DNA of 64,000 nucleotides from Sepioteuthis lessoniana (GCA_963585895.1 OY757921.1:87709591-87773590); one strand, 5' to 3'. Positions 1 to 10,640 are shown, counted from the first letter of the stretch. Notes: a model not told the origin generated them from the letters alone. Numbers and translations are program-made.

Positions 1-36
1 CATAAAACCAAACCAAACCAAACCAAATCTTACATA

Positions 37-87
<51 letters not shown>

Positions 88-1084
88 AGGATTTGACATA
101 AAACCAAACCAAACCTAACCAAATCTTACATATTGATATATACGTATAAAGATTTGACATTGAATAACCTACAATGGTCGATCTGACAAAAAACTAAACC
201 AAACCAAACCAAACCAAATCTTACATATGATATATTTATAAAGAGGATTTGACATAAAACCAGACCAAACCTAACCAAATCTTACATATTGATATATACG
301 TATAAAGATTTGACATTGAATAACCTACAATGGTCGATCTGACATAAAACCAAACCAAACCAAACAAAATCTTACATATTGATATATATGTATAAATGGT
401 TGATATGCCATGAGACCAAACAAAAACAAAACTAAACTATTTTCTCTCCTGAGTTCTATTGACATTCATAGCAAGCAATAAAGATTTTTTTTTAACTATT
501 ATCTTCATCTTTTTTTCCTATTTTGATATTTTTAAAACTTTTTTCCACAATATTTGATACAAGCAATCCAAGACTTATAACAAACCCAAATGGTATCTAC
601 ACCGAAGCAAACGCCATGCTAAAGTTATGTACTCTAATATTCTCAGGTGACTGGAATGGTTGATATTCCATAAAACCCACCCAAACCAAATCCTATATAT
701 TTAATGTAAATGAATAAAGAGGATTTGGCATTAAATAATCTAGAATATTTTATATGCCATAAAATCCAACCAAACCAAATCCTTTGTATTTAATATATAT
801 ATATGTATGAAGAGGATTTGGCATTAAATAATTTAGAATGGTTGAAATGCCATAAAATCCAATGTATTCATTATATATGAATAAACAGGATTTGGCGTTA
901 AATAATCTAGATTGGTTCATATGCCAAAAAATCCAACCAAACGAAATCTTATATATTTAATATATAAGTATAAAGAGGATTTGACATTAACTAATCTAGA
1001 ATGGTTGATATGCCATAATATCCAACCAAACCAAATCTTATGTATCTAATATATATGAATAAAGAGGATCTGGCGTTAAATAAA
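1..1084. repeat. Tandem array of hairpin-tail units
   Basis: Degenerate tandem units of about 75-95 bp. Each contains the imperfect palindrome GGCATTAAATAATCTA..GGTTGATATGCC, then a run of CCAAACCAAA and a TA-rich stretch ending in AAAGAGGATTTG. Palindromes begin near 157, 312, 727, 819, 894, 981 and 1073. A (TA)n microsatellite lies at about 40-84. The array is interrupted at 1084/6689 by an LTR retrotransposon and its last half-unit follows at 6689-6760. The stretch 430-650 is AT-rich and holds no clear unit. The same palindrome recurs across the window, so this is a locally amplified form of a dispersed repeat tail. Confidence 0.8.
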
Positions 1085-1311
1085 TGTTATGGGACTGTTA
1101 CCCACCCTTTGATGGACTCTTCCTAATCCTATATTAATCGAGAGCCAAGTACTCTCGTTGGACGTTCGGTCGTCGTGAGATTGGATATTCGACTGACAAG
1201 TAAGCCTATCTTACGCCACCCCTTTTCTCTGTATGTTGTTACTTCAATATATCTTTAAACTTATACCATGTTCCGAGTTATCTTTTCGTGGTCCCAAACA
1301 GGTTCATATCA
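1085..1311 (+). repeat. 5' LTR of the Gypsy element
   Basis: 227 bp, starting TGTTATGGGAC and ending CATATCA, with standard TG...CA ends. It matches 6450-6688 over its whole length, including ATATTAATCGAGAG, the GTCGTCGTGAGATTGGAT block and the TTTTCTCTGTAT segment. The last ~20 bp resemble the spacer of the leader repeats that follow. Confidence 0.92.
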
Positions 1312-1620
1312 ACTGGCGACGAGGATTCGAGATTACGCAAAAGTAAAAAAATCCCAGTTGATTCACACATCAACTGGCGAACGAGGATTCAAAACTACGC
1401 ACTCATAAAAACACATCCCAGTTGATTCACACATCAACTGACAAACAAGGATTCGAGTTTACGTACTCATGTAAAATTTAAGTGGATTATATATATCAAC
1501 TGTCTCATTAGTCAAACCAAGATTTCAAATCTAAAAAAAAACCTGAGTTGGTGTCAAATCAACAGGCGACCAGAAATTTCGTGCATAAAAGTTACCCCTC
1601 CTCGAAATTATCGAACAACA
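1308..1620 (+). repeat. Primer binding site and its ~62-bp tandem repeats
   Basis: The primer binding site TGGCGACGAGGAT starts at 1314, two bases after the LTR. It is complementary to the 3' end of eukaryotic tRNA-Ser including CCA. The surrounding unit (ATCAACTGGCGAC.AGGATTC, then an ACGCACTCAT-like block, then TCCCAGTTGATTCACAC) recurs with starts at about 1308, 1369, 1433, 1495 and 1558, a period of 61-64 bp, with increasing decay. Within a unit ATCAACTGG and CCAGTTGAT are inverted repeats. The end of the LTR (CCCAAACTGGGTCCACATCA in the 3' copy) resembles the unit's own end. Confidence 0.8.
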
Positions 1621-2113
1621 TTCTCGAAAATAAAAACCAGTTTCTGCTTAACAGCAAAAACAAGTTCTACCAACATTAAAACCAGTCGACTCTTACGAAC
1701 TAAGTCCACTCTCCCCACACTTCAAAGTCTGCCAACAAATTTCATAGTACCCCAGTTAAAGAAATAATAACCTGCTCTAGTTGAAATAATAACGTCAAAC
1801 AAATTTTAACACCATACCAGGAAATTTTTTTTTTTTTTTTTTGCAAAAACAAGTGTGCAGAAATTCTAAATGTTCGTATGAACATTGCGGAACGACGGTA
1901 TTTTAAAGAAAATTAAAATATTTAGATTTTTTTTTTTTTAATTTTCGTTGCCCCTACCCTTTTGATTATGTGTTGAAAAGAACCGTAATTACTGTGTTTT
2001 TGTTTTTTTTTTGTTGTTGTTGTTTTTTATTGTGTCTGCTCTCTCTTCATCCATATAAAAATTCGTTATCAATTTTTCTTTTTTGGATGTTACAAAATTT
2101 CTGTAATTCAATA

Positions 2114-3130
2114 ATGGAGTACTTCCAGAAAATAATTGTACAAATGATGGAACGGCAGGTACAGCAACAAAAAGAACTACAACAACAAAGAAATGAGGAA
2201 AGATTCGTACGAGCATTGATGAAAAGTGAGGAACGACAAAACAAAATAGTTACTATTAAAATCGTTAAACGGCACAAACATTTGAGAAGGATACTATTTA
2301 CAGTACCATAGAAACATCTGAGTATGTACCAGAAAACGATAAAACCTATGATGCATTCTACAGACGATATGAAGACGTATTTAACGTTGACTGCAAAGAA
2401 TGGTCATGCAAAAAGGTACGTTTATTACTCAGGAAATTGGGTGCAACTGAACACAGTAGGTTCGTTGATTTTATCCTCCCCCTAAAAAAAAACAATGTAT
2501 CTGGAGTTCTCAGAGACAGTTAAATTATTATCTGAACTATTTGGGCCAAAACACATCACTTTTTTTATAAGAGATGGAAATGCCTTAATATATTTAAGGA
2601 TGACCCACAAGATTATTTGACGTTTGCGGCGACTGTAAATAAACACTGCAACGATTCCAAGTTAGCAGATTTAACCGCAGACGACTTCAAATGTCTTATT
2701 TTCGCGCATGGTTTGGTCTCGGCAGAAAACGCAGAAATCAGACGCCGTGTGCTAACTAAACTAGAAAATGAACAAGGTCTAACCCTTAAAAAATTGGCTG
2801 AGGATTGCCAGAGTGTAATATCCGTTAAAAGTGACTCTAAAACTATTGAGGAATCGGGAGTTGCTCATATTTAAAAAATCAAGAGCAAAGCGACACACAA
2901 TTTCCCACAAAGAGAAAAGTAAAATTGCGTGACCAAATATTTACGACAAAGTACGAATAGACAAAAAAAGCTACCACCAGGACCGGGTTATATCTGTGGT
3001 GACCTACACTGGATGAGGTTTTGCCCAGCGAAAAAGGAAACCTGTAAAAACTGATGATAAAGTTGGACACAAAATAACACGTTGTTAGTATGCCGAAAAG
3101 TCGAGGAAACCCAGAAATGAAATAAGACAA
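2114..3130 (+). pseudogene. gag: Gypsy gag polyprotein, frameshifted
   Basis: Structural polyprotein that packages retrotransposon RNA in cytoplasmic particles. I place the start at the ATG at 2114, where a Gln-rich amphipathic segment (VQQQKELQQQ) begins as in Mag-type gags. The longer upstream ORF is low-complexity leader. A segment like a capsid domain (RRYEDVF, then RLLLRKLG) follows in another frame at about 2340-2480. An 85-residue in-frame block (2617-2874) ends with the KLENEQGLTLKKLAEDCQ region typical of the family. Two nucleocapsid zinc knuckles lie at about 2995-3090. The first lacks its first cysteine (Tyr instead); the second keeps C-x2-C-x4-H-x4-C only across a frameshift. Several frame changes make it non-coding today. 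Confidence 0.82.
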
Positions 3131-3164
3131 GCACATTCAGGCGGTTACAAAGACTGGAATTTAC

Positions 3165-3480
3165 GCAAATATGTAATGGTTAAAATCTTTAACAAGACAA
3201 TAAAATTCCAGCTTGACTCGGGTTCAGACCTCTCGATAATAATTTGCATACGTGGCGACGTCTAAACTAGCCAACTTTACTGAGAACGAAAAAGACAGCA
3301 CGTTCCGTAACGGGTGATAGTATAAACATTTTGGGTAAAGTAGTTCTCACTGTAACCTTGAATGAAATTACAAAGAAACTCATAGTATATGTGCTAAAAA
3401 CACAGACAATCTATTCGGTACGGATTGGATTGAAAAATGCAACCTTTGGGACTGCCCTATGAGTACGTTATGTCGTAAAT
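3165..3480 (+). pseudogene. Gypsy aspartic protease remnant
   Basis: Retropepsin that would cleave the Gag-Pol precursor. The active-site triplet Asp-Ser-Gly is encoded at 3215-3223, in the context FQLDSGSDLSII, after a run resembling the family's N-terminal beta strands. Downstream frames are disrupted, but a GTDWIEKCNLWD-like block can be followed to about 3460, just before reverse transcriptase. Shorter and more decayed than an intact domain of ~100 residues. Confidence rests on the active-site motif and its correct place between gag and reverse transcriptase. Confidence 0.72.
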
Positions 3481-3489
3481 AAGAAAGCC

Positions 3490-4330
3490 CAATTACTAAC
3501 ACAGAAAAATTAAAACAGGAACTCAAACAAAAATACCCTGAGGTTTTTTCAGGCGGCCTCGGGAAATGTACAAAAATTAAATACAGTTCCAGGTAAAGGA
3601 CAATGACAAGCCCATATTTTTAAAAAAGCGAAACGTCCCTTTCGCGGATCTAAAGCAAATAAATGAAGAACTGGACAGGTTAGAAAAGGCAGGTATCTTG
3701 TCTAAAACAGATTTCAGCGATTGGGCTGCACCAACAGTCTATGGAGGGAAAAACTAACTAAATTAGGATGTGCGCTGATTTTTCAACTGGGTTGAATCAA
3801 GCACCAAAAGACCATCACTATCCTCTCCCTAGTCCTGGGGAGATATCTAATAAACTCAATAGTGGTAAAATCTTTTCAAAAATAGACGTATATCTTCAAA
3901 TCAAGGTAGAAGAAAATAGTTCTAAGCTCCTGTGTATAAACACGCACAGAGGTCTTAACAAGTTTAATAGATTAATTTTGGTGTCAAGGTTTCGCCTGCC
4001 ATCTTTCAGCAGGTCATGGACGCTATGCTGGCTGACCTTAATTTTGCAACTGCTTATCTTGACGGTGAATCTGTGACAGAGCATAGGAAGCATATTATGT
4101 ACGTATTCAACAAACTTCAAGAATACGGCTTCCAATACGGCTGCGATTTCTTTCTAGCAGAAATAAAATACTCGGCGCATATAATCAATAGAGGGTCGAC
4201 GTCCGGATCATGACAGAGCTACTGCGATCAAATACATGTCGGCCCCAGACAACGTTCAAGCTCTGCAAAGCTTCTTTGGCTTTGCAAACTTCTACCTAAT
4301 ATTTATTAAAAATATGCAGAATTTAAGGGC
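3490..4330 (+). pseudogene. pol: Gypsy reverse transcriptase remnant
   Basis: RNA-directed DNA polymerase domain. Segments in order: a KQKYPEVF linker (3525-3550), the KKRNVPFADL region (3620-3655), a LDRLEKAGILSK block (3670-3710), DFSTGLNQ (motif A neighbourhood) and FSKIDVYLQIKVEE at 3768-3910, then the fingers-palm region in changing frames. The catalytic Y-x-D-D box is damaged: 4055-4066 reads Tyr-Leu-Asp-Gly and the following residues are missing. Downstream, KLQEYGF and an ALQSFFGFANFY block (4236-4310) match the thumb/connection of Ty3-type enzymes. At least four frame breaks. It cannot encode an active polymerase. Confidence 0.86.
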
Positions 4331-5230
4331 TCCTCTCAATGAGCTTCTTAAGACAAAACCTGAAGCTGGACACCAGAATGCAAAGCTGCATTCGAAAAAA
4401 AAGACACTTACGTCTGATCTCTCTCTCACTCATTATGGTCCCAAGCTTAATATATTGGGAGCAGGCGATGTCAGCACTTATGGCATTGGAGCCTGCATTT
4501 TACACAAGCTTTTGACGGAACAAGGAAAGCCATTGCGCATGCATCTCAATCATTATTACCTGCGGAAAAGCAATACTTTCAGATCAAGAAGGAGGCATTG
4601 GGCATAGTTTTACCTGTGACTAAGTTCCACAGATACCTCCACGGCAGATAGTTTACACTACAGACGGATCACAAACCGCTGTTGTCGATTTTCGGTTAAA
4701 AAAAAAAGGTCTACCGGTGAACAAGTCCTGGCAGCAACACCCCACAAGACACCAACTGTACGGCCACCTGCCCCCTATCACGAAAACTATTCAAGTTAGG
4801 CGAACCAGACATGCAGGACACTGTTGGAGAAGCAGAGATCAACTCATAAGAGATGTACTCTTATGGATCCCCACACACGGCCGCGCAAAAGCAGGACGAC
4901 CAGCACGAACGTACATTCAGCAGCTATGTGAGGATACAGGTTGTTGTCCTGAAGACCTACCTAGGGCGATGAACGATAGGGAGGAGTGGCGAGAGGATCA
5001 GGGATATCGGTGCTGCCAGCACGATATGATGATGATGACCGGTATACACTGCAAACAGACTTCTTCGTTGGGGTACCATACTACTGAACTACAATTTCAA
5101 AATTGAGTACCTGTCTTATAAAAATATGTCATACCGACGGTTTATCCCGACTTGTTCCGAAGAACACCGAAATATTCGAGGATTCAATTATCGCAACGTT
5201 AAGAACTAACTGCAAAATAAAGAATATGAT
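4331..5230 (+). pseudogene. Gypsy RNase H and connection, split by a LINE
   Basis: RNase H removes the RNA template during reverse transcription. A STYGIGACILHK block (about 4470-4510) corresponds to the first catalytic strand; the usual Asp-Ala-Ser is altered. TKFHRYLHGR follows (4617-4648), then LQTDHKPLLSIFG (4655-4695). The reading is interrupted at 4719 by a 319-bp LINE fragment. It resumes at 5038 with YTANRLLRW and NYNFKIEYLSYK, the normal Gypsy sequence after RNase H. The ACCGGT target duplication explains the break exactly. Other stops lie outside the insertion. Confidence 0.8.
4719..5037 (+). mobile_element. RTE-like LINE fragment nested in Gypsy pol
   Basis: 5'-truncated 3' end of a non-LTR retrotransposon. 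It begins in the NKSWQQHPTRHQLYGHLPP block and runs through RHAGHCWRSRDQL, GRAKAGRPARTYIQQLCEDT and DREEW to a short (ATG)n tail. A perfect ACCGGT duplication flanks it (4713-4718 and 5038-5043). Homologous pieces with the same tail lie at 40782-41170, 60030-60372 (reverse) and 62915-63645. Because it cuts the Gypsy pol, it is younger than the Gypsy insertion. Confidence 0.9.
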
Positions 5231-5249
5231 CGCGTAAACTATAAGAGAG

Positions 5250-6260
5250 CTCCCCGTCACACTTGCAGACATTAAATCGGAAGGCTCTGAAGGATGACTT
5301 TATCCATACTACAAAGAATAAAATCTATAATAAAGATCCTAATGTGCCGGAGGTTTTTTCACTTTGTGATGGTGTCCTTTTATATAACGACAGTGGTGAT
5401 ACCGAGCAGTCTGCAGAAAAAAATCCTGCGGGATTTTCATATGGGACATCCGGGGGAAAAACCGCACTAAAAGCCTCATGCGCTGTTATGTCTATTGGCC
5501 AAACATGGACAAGGACATAGCAGACATAGTTGACTCCTGTAAAGGATGCGCACTCGCAGCTAAATCGACAGCAATTACGTGCAAACCGTGGCCAAAAACG
5601 GCCCAACCGTGGCAAAGGATTCACGTCGACTTTACAGGTCATTTAGATGACCAGTACTACCTCATTGTCGTCGATAGCCACACTAAATGGTCGGGAGTTC
5701 TGAAATACAAAAGACCTACCACAAATTTCCCGATAGGGTTCCTACCCGAACTATTTGCCCGCTTCGGTGTGGTTGATTGTGTAGTTACGGACAATGCGGT
5801 GCAATTCACATCTAAGGAATTCAAGCATTTCTGCGATACGTATTAGGTGAAGCACATAACAACTCCGGACTACCATCCAAGGTCAAACAGACAGGCGTAG
5901 AGGTTTGTGGACAACTTGAAGAGGGCTCTGAAAAAAAAAGCACACGGCACTCCGACAGATAGGGCGCCGCAACAGTTTCAGCATGTGTACAGAAAAACGC
6001 ATAACCCAAACACACCTATGGGACGCTCGCCTGCAGAAACTGATCGTAAGAAAAATAAAATCAATGTTTGACAAACTCATTCCGAAGCAAGGAAGAGTTA
6101 GACAGTCACCATTCCTAAAAAAAAACGTTTCACCTGTGGCGAAAAAGTATTATTCGGAAGTGGACACAGTAAAACAAAGAGTAGGAGAACTAGTTTCTAT
6201 TATCCAAGGCCCCAAGAATATATATAAGCGCCATCTCAATCAACTGAGAAAATGATTTAA
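5250..6260 (+). pseudogene. Gypsy integrase remnant
   Basis: DDE integrase that would insert the cDNA. An H-H-C-C zinc region spans about 5430-5560: HMGHPG in one frame, then CKGC in the 5478-5846 frame. The catalytic core starts with HVDFTGHLDDQYYLIVVDSH (first Asp) and VVTDNAVQFTS (second Asp). The third catalytic residue is lost: after DYHPRSNRQA the codon at 5898-5900 is TAG where the family has the glutamate. Another stop is at 5844-5846. The C-terminal part (5983-6255) keeps GELVSIIQGPKNIYKRHLNQLRK, the family's GPY-like tail. No chromodomain is visible. Confidence 0.86.
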
Positions 6261-6435
6261 ACGTTTCACCACCACAAATTTGCGAAGAACCAATTGACAT
6301 CATATTCGAGAACTTTGACCTTGACGCACCCGAGGTTAGACGTTCAAACAGAAAAAGGAAACTTACAGATACCCTGAGCGTCGATCCGCAAAGAAGAAAA
6401 TACTAAACAACTTTTTTTTCTCAGCAGAAAAAACC

Positions 6436-6449
6436 TCTTGGAAGGGGTG
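6436..6449 (+). promoter_or_regulatory. Polypurine tract of the Gypsy element
   Basis: The purine-rich stretch TTGGAAGGGGTG lies immediately before the 3' LTR, the expected place for the plus-strand primer. Confidence 0.75.
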
Positions 6450-6688
6450 TGTTATGGGACCGTTACCTACCCTTCGATGGACTCTTCCAAATCCTATATT
6501 AATCGAGAGCAAAGTACTCTCGTTGGTCGGTCGGTCGTCGTGAGATTGGATGGAGACTGGATATTCGACTGACAAATAAGCCTAGCTTACGCCACCACTT
6601 TTCTCTGTATCTTGTTACTTCAATATATCCTTAAACTTATACCGTGTCTCGAGTTATCTTTTCGTGATCCCAAACTGGGTCCACATCA
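6450..6688 (+). repeat. 3' LTR of the Gypsy element
   Basis: 239 bp, TGTTATGGGAC to CACATCA. It is the counterpart of 1085-1311, with about 12 extra bases near GATGGAGACTGGAT (around 6550). Followed by ATAAT and the rest of the hairpin unit that the element split. Confidence 0.92.
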
Positions 6689-6760
6689 ATAATCTACAAT
6701 AGTTGATATGACATAAAAATTTAAAACAAACAAATATAAATACAATATTGCGCATCCAAT

Positions 6761-7214
6761 ACGGATATTATTAGTTTTTGTTTATTCCCCATAATATTAT
6801 AACTATGTATGCATCTATTCTCTTCAGGCGATATGCAGAAGGACATTGTTGCTTCTACAGTCTTCGTAAGGCAACCAATTTGGTAGAAGCTAAACTCTGT
6901 ATTCTAACCCACCGTACTTCGCTTAAAAATTGACCCTATGTCACATTCTACCTGTAGGCATAAATTTGGGTAAACATATCATATAAAAACTTCAATTTAT
7001 AGCATTTAAAACTTGAACCCAACAACTAATATATATATGTGTGTGTGAGTATTATAGTTGTTTGAAAGAAATTATGTTTTAGCGGAGAGAATATAAGAAT
7101 ATTTATTATCACAAAGATCTAATTACCTCCAAGTAATTGACTAACGACAGCATACACATGAAAAATAAAATAGTTAGGAAAAAGTAATTCTCCATTATAC
7201 ATACTCAATCGATA
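6761..7214. other. AT-rich spacer, no gene seen
   Basis: No ORF, SINE box pair or terminal repeat recognised. It contains a short TATATATGTGTGTG run near 7030. Confidence 0.6.
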
Positions 7215-7375
7215 TAACTTTAGTCTGGATAGGTTTGGTTTTATGGCATATCAACCCTTTTAGGCTATTTAATGCCACATCCTATTTATACATTTGCATT
7301 TAAACGTTTTTAACGCAAAGTTGATAACTTTTGGGGTGGGATTGTTTCTTTTTTTTTTGTTTTTTTTTTTTTTTT

Positions 7376-7786
7376 TGTAACATAGGACCAAAATACGTTG
7401 TGTCTGAAAGAAACGGGTGGTAGTTAAAAAAAAGTTTGTTCGATACCGTTTTTCCTCCTTCCTCTTCTTGGGGTGACAGTAGCGTCGTTATAGCGGGCTT
7501 GTTGATTCTTTCGTATCAGTCGTATTGTTGACAGGGCTGGGTATGACATGGGTCGGGGTGTCCTGGACCTCTGTTGAACCTGTTTAGAAACCTGCCTTGA
7601 ACTCCCAAAATCTCGCTACTTGATTTCTTATATAGAGATTTGATGGATCAATTCGAAGGTTCCAGAAGGCTCGGTGAAACACCAGTGAAAACAATAGTGT
7701 AGCACGTAAAAGTTCACGCGTGATTATATTAAAATCACGTTTGAGCTCTACGGGTCATTCTACCCGCACGCGCTAAGTTCGTGACA
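7376..7786. mobile_element. Solo LTR-like insertion (TGTAAC...GTGACA)
   Basis: 411 bp with TG...CA ends (TGTAACATAGG and TTCGTGACA), bounded by TTTT on both sides. The duplication is weak because the left flank is a T-run. Its first ten bases resemble the solo LTR at 21016 (TGTTACATAG). More GC-rich than its surroundings, no internal coding region, and a TATATAGAG box-like motif near 7632. A hairpin-tail repeat lies just upstream at 7225-7290. Confidence 0.5.
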
Positions 7787-7979
7787 TTTTTCAATGATTG
7801 ATGACAGCCAATGTGCTCGCGCGTTCTTAACGACAGCACCTGTCCTTAATATTACATTTTAACTGAGCATGAGCTCATTTGTTTGCACATAGTTATGTGG
7901 TTTTATGTATTTCTATCTAACACGAATAATTCCATTTTCTGCTTATCCTTTGTTTGTACATAAGTAAATGTTTATAAGT

Positions 7980-8295
7980 ATTGCTGTGTATATCTAACAA
8001 TTCAATTAAATGTCAGTCATTTGTTTACACTCACTTAAAAGATCAAATAGTTATTTCTGACACTTAAATTTATCTTAAGTCATTTGTTTGAACACCTTGG
8101 ACCAGTGTGGACTTGGGGAGCGATGGCAATGAAGGAATACTCTAGACTCCCCAACGCTCCATCAATTGGAGCATCATCATTAGATTGTTTTCTACCATAT
8201 CTAGGACATTCGTTGCGGAAAGAGAGTTCTTACCCCTCTGTAGAGATGCAGACAGTGAAACCTTTAGTCTTAACCAACTGGGCTGGATTGATTTA
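7980..8295 (+). repeat. Satellite-like unit plus 'core' repeat copy
   Basis: 7980-8090 carries the TTGCTGTGTATATCTAACAA / TCATTTGTTTACACTCACTT type units seen again at 10690, 11270, 11610 and 12480. 8090-8290 is a diverged copy of the dispersed core repeat (GTGGACTTGGGGAGCGATGG, then TTACCCCTCTGTAGAGATGC, ending AACTGGGCTG). The apparent 70-codon ORF here is incidental. Confidence 0.65.
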
Positions 8296-8514
8296 GGGTA
8301 TTAGGTTATTTGTTTCGATCATTAAAACATTTCACTAGTGGCAGAATATTCAACAAACAAGACCTTGAAAACAGTCTTTCAAATATTTTTTAGAGGAAAA
8401 GCACAGATTTCTTTAAACGTGGAATTAAAATTTTTCCTTTCCGTCGTGCAGTGAAGATTGAAAATATAGATAACTAGATTTCTGATGATCATATCAAAAT
8501 AAAGGAAACTTACA

Positions 8515-8716
8515 AAATATCCTAAATAACACACACACGTGTGTGTATGTTATTTTGGATGTTATCTTATTTACGATGTTATTTAGGGGATATATGTGTG
8601 TGTGTTTTCGGATGTTATCTTATTTACGATGTTATTTAGGATATATATATATATATGTGTGTGTGTTATTTAGGATGTTATCTTATTTACGGTGTTATTT
8701 AGGATATGTGTGTGGA
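8515..8716. repeat. Minisatellite, ~3 copies of a ~54-62 bp unit
   Basis: GGATGTTATCTTATTTACG.TGTTATTTAGG recurs at about 8558, 8612 and 8674, separated by TGTG/TATA runs. An inverted version of the edge (CCTAAATAACACACACACG) opens the array. Confidence 0.8.
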
Positions 8717-8730
8717 TCATTTAGTAATTA

Positions 8731-9067
8731 ACGTGAATTTTGCCCTTGGAATCGGCAATAGGAATCACGTTTTACAGTTTCACTTGTTTCAAAGAATTTA
8801 TTAGTTATGAGCCTTTTAATGTCTCAGAAGACTGTCAATATCATCCTCTTTACTGATAACTACTAAGCCCGGCATTTTTTTTTTTTGTCTTCTTCACAAT
8901 CGGTGTCTTTCTACTCCACAATCTGAACTTTCGAATCCGATTCCAAGTGGTAAATCTATGTTTAACCGATTTGGAAACATTTTTGATAAAATCATGTTTC
9001 ACAGTGCATATTACAGATTTTTTTTCCTGATTACTAAAAAAAATTGTTTATTGACGCGCACTCGCGT

Positions 9068-9108
<41 letters not shown>

Positions 9109-10100
9109 GCGGTATATTTGTTTTGTTCTGCAAATGATTTTGAATGAAATTTGAATTGAAAATTATAAAGGAAATATTTGTTTATTGCACAGAGAGAGAG
9201 AAGGAAATAAACAGAGATAGATAGATGGATATATATGAATAGATTTAGATAGATAGATATGAATAGGTTCGGATATATAGATAGATATGAACCATCTCTG
9301 ATAGATAGATAGATTTCTTAGCTTATGTATGATTTCTCTTTTTTTCATAACTGCGTCATTAGATTAGTTATATCTTCTTAAAGGATTGAAAATTTTTTCT
9401 AAAATTTCTGATTACCTAGGATAGAATAGTTTCAATTAATATTTATCTCCTCTGAGTATTGGCTGATTTTTTTTTTCTTTCATTTTTTCTTTACTAGTTT
9501 TACTGAAACAAAAACGCCGTCAATTCTTCGGGATTTTCTGACATAATTGATTTTTATAGGTGTAATATTTTTCATTAAATTTCATTCAGTTTCATTCACA
9601 TTCATCCATTTCTTCATTTTTATTTACTTTAAAGGAATTATTTCATTTTTTTTTATTGGCAGCCATGTTAATTTTCACTGTTAGAAAACGAGCCAAGAGG
9701 ATGTCGATTTGAAAATCGAATCTACGAAATCGATTAAAGTTTTTGATGAAAACTTAATAAGAGAAAGAAGAAATAAAAAAAAGAACTGGTCGAGAATCAA
9801 ACAAGAAATTGATATTTTGTCTATTTGATTATTTTTTTTTATCGCGCTAGTAAATGAGCTCATATAAATTGATCCGAATTAAAAATTTAAAAAAAAAAAA
9901 ACTCTAATAACCTTAGGTTAGTCGGTAAATCGATCTAAATAACCATTATTAAAATTTAGAATGCTTTTATCAAGTTGAACTTGCTGGATTTTACAGACAC
10001 CTGATACACGAAAGTAGATATCCATATTTTACTCTGATTTCTGCTAAATAAAAGAAAACCTTTCAAAGTCAACACTGGATACGGCCTTATATGTTTTACT
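8731..10100. other. AT-rich non-coding DNA with simple repeats
   Basis: No gene supported. A (CA)n run lies at 9069-9106 and GATA-like repeats at about 9190-9315. The rest is T- or A-rich unique-looking sequence. Confidence 0.6.
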
Positions 10101-10101
10101 T

Positions 10102-10568
10102 GTGAAAGGCAGGAATCAATCTCTTCCAAGCTACGATTTAATAGATGAGTACCTTAAAGACCTGAAAGTAAACAATACGCTAAATCAAATTATCCAACTG
10201 GAATATTGTCCCGAAATAAATAAACATCAACGTTCCATTCTAGGGAAATCTGCTAATTACAATAAGATATCTATAAGATACCTTACTAATCTACGTCTTT
10301 TAATATTAAGTCTCTATCACGAATAAGGTTATCTTGCTTATATTAGATTTATACATTAGACTTGCCAATTGAGCACTTTCACTTTTCTTCATTGAGGAAT
10401 CCTCGCTATGATGTGATTAACATATTAGACCGTGACATGGGAGCAAGAGAGTTCGACTTCCTCTTACGCTATGACGCTCACATTTGGGTTAATGCCCTTG
10501 AAAAACATGAACAACTTAATTCCCACAGTTATGGGTTAAATAATATCACTATTGTTCTTGAGGTCTAA
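10102..10568 (+). pseudogene. Unassigned coding-like fragments (two ORFs)
   Basis: Two consecutive ORFs in different frames, 10102-10326 (74 codons) and 10362-10568 (68 codons). Their composition is balanced and not microsatellite-like. The first holds SYDLIDEYLKDLKVNN and CPEINKHQRSILGKS; the second holds RNPRYDVINILDRDMGAREF. I do not recognise the family. The mixed charged/aromatic composition suggests a decayed protein-coding sequence, perhaps a mobile-element ORF or a processed piece of a host gene. There is no start context, splice structure or homologous copy elsewhere in the window. Confidence 0.3.
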
Positions 10569-10574
10569 GTTTAG

Positions 10575-10640
10575 GTTATTCGGTTTAATAGCATATCAAC
10601 CCTTGATGGTTATTTGACGCCAAACCCTATTTCTAGATAT
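10575..10640 (-). repeat. Hairpin-tail repeat
   Basis: AGCATATCAACCCTTGATGG then TTATTTGACGCCAAACCC, the reverse orientation of the palindromic tail described at 1-1084. Confidence 0.7.

Larger units (their letters stand above)
1085..6688 (+). mobile_element. Ty3/Gypsy (Mag-like) LTR retrotransposon, degenerate
   Basis: Complete in outline but dead. Order: 5' LTR, tRNA-Ser-type primer binding site, gag with zinc knuckles, aspartic protease, reverse transcriptase, RNase H, integrase, polypurine tract, 3' LTR. The flanks are ATAAA before the 5' LTR and ATAAT after the 3' LTR, a 5-bp target duplication with one mismatch. Reading is broken by many frameshifts and stops. A 319-bp RTE-like LINE fragment sits inside RNase H. 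The LTRs differ by scattered substitutions and a ~12-bp insertion in the 3' LTR, so the insertion is old. The gag and pol resemble the Mag/K02A2.6-like lineage; this is family recognition from memory, not a search. No envelope gene is seen. Confidence 0.9.

Noticed and set aside
1970-2113. Upstream extension of the gag ORF
   Set aside because: Poly-T derived Phe/Cys-rich residues; gag-like sequence begins at the ATG at 2114.
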